A DNA stretch of 64,000 bases from Pseudonocardia sp. CNS-004 (GCA_001942185.1 MKJV01000099.1:1-64000), one strand, 5' to 3'. Positions 17,720 through 28,912 are shown, counted from the stretch's first letter. Made by a program: numbers and translations. The notes: generated by a model not told the origin, from the letters alone.

Positions 17720-19019
17720 ATGGGTGGCTTCGTGCGCGCGTTCCTGAGCACCCCCGGTCTCGGCAGGAGACTGGCGATCACGGTTCTCGCCGTGGCGCTC
17801 TGCCGGCTGGGCCACCAACTCCCGGGTCCGGGCGTGGATCTCCGGGCGGTCCGTGCCGCGGCGGACGCGGCCGTCCGGGACGACCCGTTCGTCGCGCTGG
17901 TCGACCTGCTCAGCGGTGGCGGCCTGCTGCGCCTGTCGGTCCTCGGCCTCGGGGTCTTCCCGTACCTCGTCGCGATCCTCGCCGTGCAACTGCTCACGCA
18001 GGTCCACCCGCGCGTGCGGGCGCTGGCGGCGGAGGGGAAGTGGGGAAAGGCCCGGCTCGACCGCCTCGCCCTCATCCTGACGGCCCTCGTGGCCGCCCTC
18101 ATGGCCGCGGCCGTGGTGCTCTCGGCGGCGGGCGGCCGCTTCCCGGGCGGGGACGTCCTGACGAGCGCGAGCGCGCCACGCTCCTGGGGATCGCGGGCTG
18201 CATGACGGCCGGCGCGGTGGCCATCGCCGGGCTCGCGCGGATGCTCTCCACCGCGGCGTTCGGCAACGGCGTCGGCCTCCTGTTCTTCGTGCAGGTCGCC
18301 GCCGGGTTCGCCGGCCGGCTCGCGGACGTCCACGAGGAGCACGGCGGCGGTGCGTTCGCTACCGCCGTGGCCGTGGCCGCGCTCTCGGCGGTGGTCGTCG
18401 TGGGCGCCGTGCTCGTCGTCGCCCAGGCCACGCGCCGCGTGCCGATCCAGTACCAGAGGAAGAACGTCCCGCTCGGGGTACGGCGCAGAGCCGAGCGGGA
18501 GTACATCCCGATCCGGGTCTGCGCCGTCGGCCTGTTCCCGGTGCGCACGCCCTGGTGTTGCTGTTCCTCCCGGCGCTCGTCGCCCGGCTGTGGCCCGGCG
18601 AGGGCCGTCCGGACGGTCTGTGGACCCTTCCTCAGGAGGGCAGCGTCTGGTTCCTCGCCGCGCTGTTCGCGCTCGTCGTTCTACTCGTCCCGGTCACCTC
18701 ACTCGGCACCTTCGACGCCGGCGGCCTCGCCGACCAGCTGCGACGGAGGGGCGCTTTCGTGCCCGGGATCCGCCCGGGCCGCCCGACCGCCGAGTACCTC
18801 TCGTACGTGCACCGCCGGGTCACGGCGGGCACACCGCTCGTCCTCGGAGCGGTCGCGGTGTTCCCGTCGGCCGTGCAGGCGGCGGTGGGATCGACGATCA
18901 CCGGTGTGGGGGTCCTGATCGTCGCGACAGCCGGGATCGACATCGCACTCGGGACCGCCCGGGTCGTCGAGACGAGGATCCAGCTTCACCGGTTCGCCCC
19001 GTTCCTGCCGGGCGCCTGA
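17720..19019 (+). CDS. divergent SecY paralogue (preprotein translocase channel), frame broken twice
   Basis: About 432 residues, the normal SecY length, with around ten hydrophobic segments. Family landmarks in order are LPGPGVD after TM1, LSGGGLLRLSVLGLGVFPYLVA, FGNGVGLLFF, the cytosolic loop RRVPIQYQRK, YIPIRVCAVGLFPV, and the C-terminal FVPGIRPGRPTAEYL. Frames change near 18165 and 18548, each by one lost base. It is isolated from ribosomal-protein genes, so it is not the housekeeping secY. It could be an accessory translocon; no SecA or SecE partner is in the window. Confidence 0.8.
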
Positions 19020-19116
19020 CCGGGATTTCGGGCGCGTGGTGTCCTGGGACGCCGACGAGCCCGCATCGACGTCCAGGAGCATAGGATCGCCTCACCTGAG
19101 CGAACGGGGGGTCGCT

Positions 19117-20084
19117 GTGTGGCGCACCGGACTGGCCAGGGCAGCCGCCCCGCTCCTGGCGGTGCTCCTGCTCGCGGGCTGCGGGTCGCGCCCGCGGAGG
19201 ACCCGGACCCGGTCCCGCCGGACGCCGCGATCACCGTCGAGCACACTTTCGGCACATTGACCCTGCCGCGCGCTCCCGCGCGCGTGGTCACGTTGACCAC
19301 GAGGGACACCGACACCGCCCTCGCACTCGGGATCGTCCCGGTCGGCATCCACACGGTCTACCCGTTCGAGACCGGAGTGGGCCCCTGGTCGCAGGATCTG
19401 CTGGGGGCTGCGCAACCCGAGGTCTGGCACGGCCGCGAGTTCAGCTACGAGGCGATCGCCGCGCTGCGACCGGACGTCATCCTCAACGCCAACGGCGACG
19501 ACGACGCCGCAGTCCACGAGCGGCTGGCCGGCATCGCCCCGACCGTGGGTCTCCCGCGGGGACAGGTGCCATTCGGCGCCTCGCTCGACAGCAGCACCAC
19601 CCTCGTCGCGCAGGCCCTCGGCAAGCCCGAGGCCGGCCGTAAGCTCGTCGACGACCTCAACGGCCACCTCGGGGCTGTGGCGGCCGAACACCCGCGGTTC
19701 GGCGAGCTCACCGCGACCTACCTCGACATCCACACCAGCGGCATGATCGCCTACCCGGACGACCACGTCGTCAACCAGGTCCTCGCCGGGCTCGGCTTCC
19801 GGATGACGGCGGGATCCGCTGGGATCACCGGCGCTTCGCAGCAGGTCTCCCCCGAGAGACTCGGCGACTACGCGGCCGACGTGATCGTCGCCTACCCCTT
19901 CGACCGCACGCTCGCCGAGGTCGAGCAGCAGGTCCCCACGCTCGCCGCCCTGGACGCGGCCCGCAACGGACGTGTCTTTCCCCTGGACGATCTGGCGTTC
20001 AGCGCGTCGTCGGTGCTGTCGCTGCGCTACGGGATCGACCGCCTCGTCCCCGAGATCGCCCGATCGCTCGGGGAGGCGGCCTGA
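19117..20084 (+). CDS. FecB/BtuF-type metal-chelate-binding lipoprotein, frame broken once
   Basis: The GTG start after a G run gives a signal peptide with lipobox LLAGCGS. Just after it, near 19190, the frame shifts by one base into the mature domain (TFGTLTLPRAPARVVTLTTRDTD, YEAIAALRPDVILN, LRYGIDRLVPEIA). This is the class III binding-protein fold for ferric siderophores or cobalamin. About 322 residues. No cognate permease or ATPase lies nearby, so the partners must be elsewhere. TAGGAT at 19082-19087 may be its -10 box. Confidence 0.83.
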
Positions 20085-20096
20085 CCCGGGCGCCAA

Positions 20097-23000
20097 TCAC
20101 GCGGTGCCGGCGGAGGTGAGCAGCAGCACTCCCGCCGTGCCGAGCCGAGGCAGCTCGACCGTGACCGCGCCGTCCCGCACCTCCAGCTCGTCGCGGCGAT
20201 CTCCCAGGTAGGTCGCCGTCCAGGCCGCGCTCACCGGCGTGCCCGCGCGCACCCGCACCACGACCGGCTCCTCGGCGTAGGACTGCAGCCGCAGCAGCAC
20301 GCCGCCCTCGGCGCCGGAGACGGAGACGAGGCGGACGCGGTCGTCGTCCAGCTCCAGCAGCGAACGCTGCGGCGCCGGTCCGGCCGTGGCCGGTCCCGCG
20401 GCGAGCACGCCCTGCACCGGCTGGGTGAGGTCGGCGGCCGTCCGGATACCCAGCCCCGGTGCCGAGAGCCGCTCGCCGGCGCGGCGCACGCCCACGGCGT
20501 AGTTCACCGACGCGGTGAAGCCCTGCTGGGAGGGGAAGTTGGTGTCCCAGACGTTGTTGTGCACCCAGGAGTAGATCGTGGCGGGCTCGCGCGGGGTCGT
20601 GGAGTCCGGGAACGGCGCGTACGGCAGCGCGATCGTCTCCGGGTGGACGAGCGGCGCCTCGTCGGTGACCCACGCGACGGCGTGCTCGCCGTCGGCGACG
20701 CTCACCCAGTTCCGCACGGCGCGCATGTGCTGGGGTGCTCCGGGCACGTGGTCGAGCCCGTCGCCGGTGAGCGCGCCGGAGATCTCGTACCGGACGACCG
20801 GGTCCTGCGCGGCGAACGGGAATGCGAAGAACGCGCTCTCCTTCGTCATGGTCAGCGGCTTCGAGATCCGGTTCTCGATGTCGAGGCGGGGCTGGTCGCG
20901 CCGCAGGCGCAGCGTGGTGCGCGCCCAGCGCACGCCGTCGGCCGCGTACTCGTAGACGAGCCGCTGCTCGATGCCGGTGTCGACGCGCTCGATGAACGCC
21001 GCAGGCCGAGCGAGGGTGCGGCTGCCGAGCAGCTCCAGGTCCGGTGACACCGCGGTCTTGTTCGACTGGTGGTTGTAGCCGCCCGCAGTGGTGTAGGTGT
21101 CGTAGACGTAGGCGTTGAAGCCGACCACGGCATCGGGGTTCACCAGCTCCCGGCCGGTGGCGAGCTCCACGATCGACGCGATGCAGGTCTGGGAGAGGTC
21201 GACGCGCACCCGCAGGTGCTCGTTCTGGATGACGAGCGGGTCGGGGTGCTCGGCCGCCACCCGCGCGGGCGGCTCCGGCGCCCCCTCCGGCGTGACGACG
21301 TCGAGCCGCACGTGGCCCAGCGGTGGCACGTCGGGGACGTGCACGGTGACGATGCGGCCGGCGTCGCGGTGCATCGGGTTCTCCTGCGCGGCCACGGTGA
21401 TCGGCAGCGGTTTGCCGGTGCGCGCGTCGCGCACCTCGATCGTCCGGTCCAGCGGCACCCGGCTCTCCCGGACGAACAGGCGCACGGCCGCGGTGCGCAC
21501 CAGTGCCGTGGTGTTGGTGGCGTAGTAGGTGACGACGGCGTCGGCGCTCTCGGGGAGGACCTCGCCGAGGTGCGCCGCGGCGTGGTCGGTGAACGTGGCG
21601 GCGTCGTCGTGGGCGTTCACGCCGTGGGCGTACTTCCAGTGCCACTGCTGCTCACCGGAGTGCATCCCGGCGTCACCGTCGGTCCACGGGTTGGACGCGC
21701 CCCAGGTGTGCTCGTTGAACAGCGAGACCGAACGGTAGACCCGCTCGGAGTGCTCGGCCTCGTCGTCCAGGGGGCCGCCGCCGAGGAGCGCCGACATACC
21801 GCTCATCGTCTGGGCCCCGGTGACGGCGGCCTGCGCCTTGCGGGTCATGGCGAGCGGGCGGGCACCGCTCCCGACGCCTCGACCCACCAGTCGCCCCAGT
21901 CGCCCTCGAACTCCCGGATCTGCCCGGCCAGGCGCTCCTCGGCGTCGCGGAAGAAGTCCTCGTTGCGCGACAGCCGCAGCCGCGGGTAGAGCCATGTCTC
22001 GTTCCAGCGGGCCACGGTGTCGGCCATGATCAGCCGCGGCGGCGCGTTGTCGCCGAACATGCCCTGCACGCGCAGGTGCAGCACGTCCCACGGGTACGGC
22101 TCCCGGTCGTGCACGGCGTCGCCGTGCCAGCCGAACATCCCGGGTGGGAACGGGTAGGGCTTCGTGGCGAGCGCGGTGAGGTAGGCCGGGAGCATCCCGT
22201 CGACCTCCTCGTAGGAGGTGTCGAAGCCCAGCACCGACCCCTCCATGTACGCGAGGCCGTGCGGGCTGTCGGTCATCCACACCAGCACCGAGTTCCCGGC
22301 GGGCGAGCGCCAGCGGAACAGCCGCGGCAGGTGCTGCCCGCCGTTCAGGTGCGGTACCGAGCGGCCCGCCCAGTTGTGCGCCACCGACAGGTAGCGCACC
22401 CCGATCTGGGCGAGCGCGTCCGGCAGGCCCGCGACCGTGCCCGGCACGTCGGTCTGCATCGCGGAGGTGAACTCGACGCCGTAGGTGTCGCGCACGGTCC
22501 GGGCGAGACGCAGCAGCTCGTGCAGCTCGTCGGTGGAGCAGGTGTCGGTGTGCAGGTTGTAGGGCAGCGCGGTGAGCTCGATCTGCCCGGCGCGGACGTA
22601 CTCGACGAACTCCGCGACCCGTTCCGGGGAGCGCGCCGCCACCCACTGCTCGAACGACCACAGCGACTCCACCGCCCACCGGAACTTCGCGTCGTCGGGG
22701 CGGTCGGCCGTCTGCCGGACCAGGTCGAGGCAGGAGTCGAGGAACGCGACGTGCTCGGCGAGCACGGTGCCCTGGGGGTCGGTGTAGCCGATGTCGAGGT
22801 GGGAGTGGTGGACGAGGTGGATCGTCCACTCCCGCACCGGCTCCACCGTGAGGCCGATCGTGGCGTCGGCGTCCAGCGCCGGGATCGCGAGCCGCAAGGT
22901 GGTCGGCGCGTCGACCGCGGGCACCAGCAGGCGCAGCGACCCGGCCGGTCCGTCGACGCCCTCGACGGGCACGGACGAGCCGCCGTCGGTCCGCAGGTGC

Positions 23001-23206
23001 ACGTCGGCCGCCGCGAAGTCGGCGGGCCCGTCCACCTCGACCCGGATCGCCTGGCGCCGGGGACCACCGCGCAGCAACTGCTCGGCAATCACCCGGACGG
23101 AGCGGCCGCCGAGCGTGCCCCGGCCCGCGGTGGCGAAGTCGACCATCCCGGCCTTGGCCTTGTCGGCGGACCAGGGGGTGGCGGCGATGAGTGCCTTGGT
23201 CGTCAT
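20097..23206 (-). CDS. glycoside hydrolase family 38 (alpha-mannosidase-like), frame broken once
   Basis: About 1,036 residues in the canonical GH38 order. The N-terminal catalytic domain has the metal-binding motif HLVHHSHLDIGYTDPQG near residue 130 and the probable nucleophile Asp in AMQTDVPG near residue 245. Then come the helical middle domain and C-terminal beta domains. The frame changes near 21866 and is repaired by one base. It lacks a signal peptide, so it acts in the cytoplasm on imported mannosides. It is the last gene of an operon with a CUT1 sugar importer, 15 bp after the permease gene. Confidence 0.86.
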
Positions 23207-23221
23207 GGGTCCTTCCGGGGA

Positions 23222-24031
23222 TCAGGAGGTGAGCTTGAGGCTGCGGGTGAAGAAGCGTTGGAACGCGAAGAACAGGACGACCGTCGGCAGCGACGCCACC
23301 AGCGCCCCCGCGAGCACGACGGGCGGCCCGACGTTCGAGTAGTTGCTCGTGAGGTCCGCGAGCGCGGCCATGGCGGGCCGGACGTTCGGGCTCGTCGAGA
23401 GCGTGATCCCGAACAGCATGTCGTTCCAGATCCAGGTGAACTGGAACAGGAACGCCGCCAGCATCGCGCTGCGCACCAGCGGCAGGTGGATCGAGACGAA
23501 CATGCGCAGCCAGCTCGCGCCGTCCAGGGCCGCGGCCTCGTGCATCTCACGCGGCACGGTGGTCATGTAGTTGCGCACCACGAAGAACGCGAACGGAACG
23601 GCCAGCGCGGCGTAGATCAGCAACATCCCGTACTGCGTGTCGTACAGCGAGGTGGTGGCGTACCCGCTGAACAGCGGCGCGAGGAACATCTGCAACGGCA
23701 GGATGGTGCCGACGTAGATCGCCCAGAACCACAGCGCGGGCCGCTTGACCGGCATCACCACCACCGCGAAGGACGCCAGCGCCGCCACCACGACCGCGAT
23801 CAAGGCGCCGACCACGGCGTAGACCAGGCTGTTGAGCATCCCGGCGCCGACGTTGGCCCGGTCGAAGGCCTCCGCGACGTTCCCGGCGAACGCCCACGAC
23901 GCGGGCCACCAGCTCGGCGTGCCGGTGTAGTCCGCGGCCGCGGTGAAGGAGTTGACCACCAGCAGCCAGCTGGGCACCAGCCACAGCAGCGCGGTGACCA
24001 CGAGCACGACACCTCTGACCGTACGTCCCAT
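23222..24031 (-). CDS. CUT1 sugar ABC transporter permease (MalG type)
   Basis: 269 residues, six membrane segments, and the EAA coupling loop in MHEAAALDGASWLRMFVSIHLPLV. The C-terminus is the short family-typical tail after the last helix. It pairs with the MalF-type permease encoded 10 bp upstream. No ATPase is encoded locally; CUT1 systems in actinobacteria commonly use a shared MsiK-type ATPase. Frame intact. Confidence 0.87.
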   Translation of the reverse strand: MGRTVRGVVLVVTALLWLVPSWLLVVNSFTAAADYTGTPSWWPASWAFAGNVAEAFDRANVGAGMLNSLVYAVVGALIAVVVAALASFAVVVMPVKRPALWFWAIYVGTILPLQMFLAPLFSGYATTSLYDTQYGMLLIYAALAVPFAFFVVRNYMTTVPREMHEAAALDGASWLRMFVSIHLPLVRSAMLAAFLFQFTWIWNDMLFGITLSTSPNVRPAMAALADLTSNYSNVGPPVVLAGALVASLPTVVLFFAFQRFFTRSLKLTS

Positions 24032-24041
24032 CCCCGGCTCC

Positions 24042-24968
24042 TCAGTTCGCCCGCAGCTGGCGGCGCAGGTAGATCCAGGACACCGCGACGACCACGACCG
24101 TGAGCACCACCGCGACCGCGGCGCCCGCGCCGTAGCGGGCGAGCGTGAAGGTCTCCCGGTACATGGTCAGCGCCAGCGTCTCCGACGCGGTGCCCGGACC
24201 GCCTTTGCTGAGCAGCCAGACGATGTCGAAGGTCTTGAGGCTGTTCACCACGGAGATGCCGACGACGACCACGGTGATCGGCCGCAGCTGCGGCAGGGTG
24301 ATGTGCCAGAACAGCCGGAACCCGGTCGCCCCGTCCAGTTTCGCGGCCTCGATCGTCGACGGCGGGATCGCCTGCAACCCGATCAGGAACAGGATCACCG
24401 CGACCCCGGTGCCCTGCCAGGTGCTCGCCACGATCATCACGACGGTGTTGAGCGGCCACTCCAGCAGCCAGCCCTGCTCCAGGCCGCCGAGACCGACGGC
24501 GGCCAGCGCGGCGTTGAGCGCGCCGTCGTCGCGCAGCACGAACATCCACACGACGGCCGTGGCCGCGCCGGACAGCGCGTACGGCAGCACGAGGGCGAAC
24601 CGGGCGACCGCTCCCCAGCGCAGCTCGTGCGTGCCGGCCGCGATCAGCAGGCCGATCAGCACCGGCAGGGCGAGCGTGCCCGCCACCCACATCAGCGTGT
24701 TGAGCAGCGTCTGCCCGAAGCCGGCGCTGGTGAACAGGGTGACGTAGTTGTCGAGGCCGACGAAGGTGCGCGTGAAGCCGTTGTCGGCGAAGAAGCTGCG
24801 ATAGGCCGTGTCCACGAACGGCGCGATCATCAGCAGCGCCACGAGCCCGACCGCGGGCGCCAGGAACAACGCGATCGCGAGCACCGACCGCGGGCTGCGC
24901 CGGGCCGGACCGGTCGCGCGTACGCTCGCCGGGCGCTCGACCTCGGCGGCGGGGGTCAGGACGGTCAT
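24042..24968 (-). CDS. CUT1 sugar ABC transporter permease (MalF type)
   Basis: 308 residues with six membrane segments and the EAA loop TIEAAKLDGATGFRLFWHITLPQLR. The open frame extends far upstream, but the ATG at 24968 is chosen because it overlaps the stop codon of the binding-protein gene (ATGA) and starts immediately before a typical N-terminal tail. Works with the MalG-type partner to import an oligosaccharide or glycoside. Confidence 0.87.
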   Translation of the reverse strand: MTVLTPAAEVERPASVRATGPARRSPRSVLAIALFLAPAVGLVALLMIAPFVDTAYRSFFADNGFTRTFVGLDNYVTLFTSAGFGQTLLNTLMWVAGTLALPVLIGLLIAAGTHELRWGAVARFALVLPYALSGAATAVVWMFVLRDDGALNAALAAVGLGGLEQGWLLEWPLNTVVMIVASTWQGTGVAVILFLIGLQAIPPSTIEAAKLDGATGFRLFWHITLPQLRPITVVVVGISVVNSLKTFDIVWLLSKGGPGTASETLALTMYRETFTLARYGAGAAVAVVLTVVVVAVSWIYLRRQLRAN

Positions 24969-26248
24969 GCTCGCCAGGCCTCCCATTCGGCGTCGGCGCG
25001 GTCCTGCAGGTTCCGCAGCACGGTGATCCCGTTGTCGACGGTGGGCGTGACCATGAACGCGCTCAGGTCCTGCACGTTGCCCTCCACCAGCACCGGTGGT
25101 GAGGCCTCCCAGTAGCGCGTGACCTCGCGGGGGCGGACGCGGGCGACATCGTGGGCGAAGTCGGCCACGACGCTGCCGGTCGGCAGCGCAGCGGGGTTCG
25201 CCGAGGCGTCGCCGAGCTGGTCGGCCCAGGCCTGCTGCACGTCGGTGGCGAGCCAGTCGTCGGCGACCGCCATCGCCTGCTCGTGCTTGTGCGCGTCGGC
25301 CGAGACGCACAGGGCCGCGCTCTCCACCACCACTGCGTGCTCCACCACGGGATCCACCGGTGGGACCAGGAACATCCCGACGTCCGCGGCGCCGAGCCCG
25401 GCCTGGATGTAGCTGTTGATGGTGAACGTGCCGGCGATCACCATGCCGAGCGTGCCGTCGGCGAACATGCCCGGGAAGCCCGACTGGTCGGCGTCCGGCT
25501 CGGAGAACAGGCCGTCGGCGTACATCCGGGCCCACAGCTCCATGGCGGCCGTCGCCGTGTCGTCGAGGTAGCTCGCGCGACCGGCGGTGACGTCCTCGTA
25601 GTAGTCCGGGCTGTGGCCGATCAGCAGCTGGGTGAACCAGATGATCGACTCCCACGTCGTGGCACCCGGCGCCCCGATCGGTGTGATGCCCGCGTCGCGC
25701 AGGGTCCCGGCCACCTCGAGCAGCTCGGCGAACGTCGTCGGCACCGTCACCCCGGCCGCGGCGAACGCGCGGCGGCTGAAGAACATCGGGTAGTAGGTCT
25801 TGTAGAGCGGCAGCGCGTACGGCCGCCCGTCGAAGCTGAACGACTCCCGCATCTCCGGGTTCACCCAGCCCTGCTCCTGCGCGTGGTCCCACGCGGTGGA
25901 CAGGTCGGTGATGATGCCGCCGCGGGCGATGTCCTGCAGGCGGTAGCCGTTCCACCACTTGAACAGGTCGGTGGTGGCGTCGGTCTGCGCCGACATCCGC
26001 ACGATCTGCTGGTAGGTGCTCTGGTTGGGCACGGCGCGTACGGCCAGCCGGGAGCCCGTGCGCCGCTCGAGGGCGTCGGATGCGGCGGCGTAGGCGTCGG
26101 TCCAGGTGGCGACGTCGTTGTTGAGCGTGAGCACGTTGCCGGGGGCCGGTCGGGTGTAGGTCCCGCGGGCGCACCCGGTGGCCCACGCGAGCCCACCTGC
26201 GCCGGCGAGCCCGAGCAACGTGCGGCGGGAGAGCGGCCGATCGGTCAT
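24965..26248 (-). CDS. sugar-binding lipoprotein of CUT1 ABC importer
   Basis: 427 residues. The N-terminus combines a twin-arginine-like motif (SRRTLLG) with a lipobox (ATGC), so it may be a Tat-exported lipoprotein. The mature domain is the extracellular solute-binding family 1 fold (LPLYKTYYPMFFSRRAFAAAG, GMFADGTLGMVIAGTF). GGAGG lies 6 bp upstream of the ATG. First gene of the leftward mannoside operon, divergent from the isomerase operon. The presumed ligand is a mannoside, inferred from the GH38 enzyme. Confidence 0.87.
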   Translation of the reverse strand: MTDRPLSRRTLLGLAGAGGLAWATGCARGTYTRPAPGNVLTLNNDVATWTDAYAAASDALERRTGSRLAVRAVPNQSTYQQIVRMSAQTDATTDLFKWWNGYRLQDIARGGIITDLSTAWDHAQEQGWVNPEMRESFSFDGRPYALPLYKTYYPMFFSRRAFAAAGVTVPTTFAELLEVAGTLRDAGITPIGAPGATTWESIIWFTQLLIGHSPDYYEDVTAGRASYLDDTATAAMELWARMYADGLFSEPDADQSGFPGMFADGTLGMVIAGTFTINSYIQAGLGAADVGMFLVPPVDPVVEHAVVVESAALCVSADAHKHEQAMAVADDWLATDVQQAWADQLGDASANPAALPTGSVVADFAHDVARVRPREVTRYWEASPPVLVEGNVQDLSAFMVTPTVDNGITVLRNLQDRADAEWEAWRA

Positions 26249-26281
26249 CGGGCCTCCGGTCGTCGATGAGCGGTTGCGGCG

Positions 26282-26339
26282 AAGGTATCGGTAACATGTC
26301 GCTTGAGCAAGGGTGCTGGCGAAACCTAAGGTATCCGTA
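26282..26339. promoter_or_regulatory. divergent regulatory region with 12-bp direct repeats
   Basis: AAGGTATCGGTA (26282-26293) recurs as AAGGTATCCGTA (26328-26339), 46 bp apart start to start, in the 117-bp region between the two divergent mannoside operons. CCTAAGG, a short dyad, abuts the second copy. These are candidate operators for the LacI regulator encoded at 28913. No clear -35/-10 pair was assigned. Confidence 0.45.
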
Positions 26340-26365
26340 TCTCAGCACCGCAGTGAGGAGTACGG

Positions 26366-28050
26366 ATGACCGGCTACGACCCGAGCCCGCGCTACCGACC
26401 GGTCGGCGGTGACGTCGCCACCGGATGGGCCGCACCGGTCGCCGGGCTCCCCCCGGCACCGCTCACCCTCGCCGTCGACGGGCCGGCCACGCAGGACTGG
26501 GCCCGCCTCGCCGCCGACCTCGCCGGCGCACTCGCCGCGCGCTACGCCGACGTCCGCGTGCTCGACACGACCACCGGGTACGCACCGTGGGACACCGTCG
26601 TGGAGCGCACGACCTCGGCCGAGCTCCCCGACGACCCCGACTTCGTCCGCCTCGCCGATGGGTCGCTCGCCGACCTGCTCGACGTCCGCGAGCACGACGG
26701 GCCTCCGGCCGCGGGGGTGCTCCTCGTCCACGGGCCGGGCGCCGCGCTCCTGCCCCACGACGTGCTCTGGTACGCCGACCGCCCCAAGCGCCACGCCGAG
26801 GCCGAGATCACCGCCGGCGCCGGGCGCAACCTCGGCCAGCGCCACGGAGCGGGCACCACCCGCAGGCTGTTCTACATCGACTGGCCGCTGCTCGACCGGC
26901 ACCGGGACGCCCTGCTCGCCGACGTCGACCGCTTCATCGACGTGCAGGACCCCGACCGCCCGACGTCGGTCGACGGCGCCACGTTGCGCCGCACCGCGGC
27001 GGAACTGGCCCTCCGCCCGTTCCGCACGCGGCCGTTCTTCAACTCCACCTCGTGGGGCGGGCACTGGGCGCAGCAGGAGCTGGGTGTGAACCCGGACGCG
27101 CCCAGCACGGCGCTGGGCTACGAGCTGATCGCCCCTGAGAGCGGCGTGCTTGTCGGCGAGAACGCCGAGGCACAGGTGGAGATCCCGTTCGCGGCCGTGG
27201 TGGCGCTGCACCCCGCCGAGGTGCTCGGCGCGGACGTGCACGCGCGGTTCGGCACGTCGTTCCCGGTGCGCTTCGACTACCTGGACACGGTCGGCGGCGG
27301 CAGCCTCTCGGTGCACTGCCACCCGCAGCCGGAGTACATGGCGCGGGTGTTCGGCTGGCCCTACACCCAGCACGAGACCTACTACCTGATGGAGACGGAC
27401 GGCGGCCGCTCCATCTACCTCGGCCTGCACGAGGACGTCGACGTCACGACGTTCAACGCCCAGGCCCACGCCGCGGCGCACGACGGCGTGCCGTTCGACA
27501 TCACCGATCACGTGCAGGAGCACCCCGCCACCGCCCACCAGCTCTACCTGGTGCCCGCCGGCACGCCGCACGGCAGCGGCGAGGGCAACGTGGTGCTGGA
27601 GATCAGCGCCACGCCCTACCTCTACTCCCTGCGCTTCTACGACTGGCTGCGCCGCGACGCCGCGGGACGGCAACGACCCGTGCACGTCGAGCACGCCTTC
27701 CGCAACCTCGACACCACCCGCCAGGCAAGGCCGTGCACGAGCAGCTCATCCAGGACGCCCGCGTCCTGCGCTCGGGCGACACGTGGTGCGAAGAGCTCAT
27801 CGGAGCGCTCCCCGAGATGTTCTTCGAGGTGCGCAGGCTCGTCCTGGACGGGGGCGGGCAGGCTCCGCAGCGGACCGGCGGGAGCTTCCACGTCTGGACG
27901 CTCGTCGAGGGCGACGGTGCCGTGTTCACCGCCGGGGAGCGCACCCACCGGCTCGCCTACGCCGAGACGCTCGTGGTGCCCGCGTCGGTCGGCGACTACA
28001 CGGTCGCTGCCGACGGGCGAACGCGCCTGGTGCAGGCTCTCGTGCCATGA
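26366..28050 (+). CDS. class I mannose-6-phosphate isomerase-like protein, frame broken near 3' end
   Basis: About 561 residues, longer than classical ManA. The N-terminal ~200 residues resemble the P-loop-like domain found in large actinobacterial PMI proteins. The cupin part carries metal-site motifs SLSVHCHPQPEYM and HETYYLMET and the C-terminal PAGTPHGSGEGNVVLEIS. Frame changes near 27727; one added G joins DTTRQGK to AVHEQLIQDA. ATG 26366 has GAGG 8 bp upstream. It should convert mannose-6-phosphate to fructose-6-phosphate, linking the GH38 product to glycolysis. Confidence 0.84.
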
Positions 28051-28901
28051 CCCCGGCACTGGAGATCGGCGGCACCCACGTCTCGGCCGCGCTCCTCGCC
28101 CCGCCGTGGACCGTCCCGGACGGACAGGTGCACCGCTCCCCCGTCCGCGCGGACGGCACGGCCGCGAGGATCGTCGACGACCTGCTGCGCGGTGCCGCGG
28201 CGCTCGGTGCCCGGCCGGGGGCCCGCTGGGGAGTCGCGATCCCCGGCCCGTTCGACTACGCCGCCGGGATCGGGCACTTCGAGGGCGTCGGCAAGTTCGA
28301 CGCGCTGCGCGGCGTCGCGCTCGGCGAGATCCTCGCGCGGGAGCTGGACGCGGACGAGGTGGTGTTCCTCAACGACGCGCACGCGTTCGGCATCGGCGAA
28401 TGGCGGGCGGGCACGGCCCGCGGCCACGACCGGGTGCTGGTGCTGACCCTGGGCACCGGTGTCGGCAGCTGCTTCCTCGATGGGGGCACGCCGGTCACCG
28501 CTGGTCCCGACGTGCCGCCCGAGGGGCGGGCCGACCTGCTCACGATCGGCGGCGCCCCGCTGGAGGACACCGTCTCGCGGCGGGCACTGCTGTCCCGCGC
28601 CTGCGCCCCCGCCGGGGTGGACGTGCACGACATCGCCGAGCGGGCCCGCGCGGGCGACCGCGCCGCCGAGGCCCTGTTCACCGACGTGTTCGCCGCCCTC
28701 GGGCGGGCGATGGCGCCGTGGGTACGGCGTTTCGGCGCGTCGCTCGTCGTCGTGGGCGGGGCGATCGCGGCATCATGGGACCTGGTGGCCGTCCCGCTCC
28801 ACGCGGGCCTGTCCGACGGCCGGGACGAGGTCCCGGTGGTCCCGGCGTCCTCGGTGCACGCCGGTCTGGTCGGCGCCGCCTGGTGGGCCCACCGGCTGTA
28901 G
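28047..28901 (+). CDS. ROK-family sugar kinase
   Basis: 284 residues. The ATP-binding motif LEIGGTHVSAALL is at the N-terminus, the catalytic Asp lies in VFLNDAHAFGIGEW, and the second phosphate loop is LTLGTGVGSCFLDGG. The zinc-binding Cys cluster usual in ROK kinases is absent. ATG overlaps the isomerase stop (ATGA). From context a mannokinase or glucomannokinase is likely, supplying the substrate of the preceding isomerase. Confidence 0.86.
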   Translation: MTPALEIGGTHVSAALLAPPWTVPDGQVHRSPVRADGTAARIVDDLLRGAAALGARPGARWGVAIPGPFDYAAGIGHFEGVGKFDALRGVALGEILARELDADEVVFLNDAHAFGIGEWRAGTARGHDRVLVLTLGTGVGSCFLDGGTPVTAGPDVPPEGRADLLTIGGAPLEDTVSRRALLSRACAPAGVDVHDIAERARAGDRAAEALFTDVFAALGRAMAPWVRRFGASLVVVGGAIAASWDLVAVPLHAGLSDGRDEVPVVPASSVHAGLVGAAWWAHRL

Positions 28902-28912
28902 AGGAGGACATC

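Noticed and set aside
22076..24103. A 675-codon plus-strand frame over the mannoside operon
   Set aside because: Low-complexity His/Arg/Gly/Val composition typical of a shadow opposite GH38 and permease genes.
24042..26459. A single open frame of about 805 codons on the minus strand
   Set aside because: Only the 24042-24968 part has permease character. The upstream part is the GC-rich shadow of the binding-protein gene in another frame.
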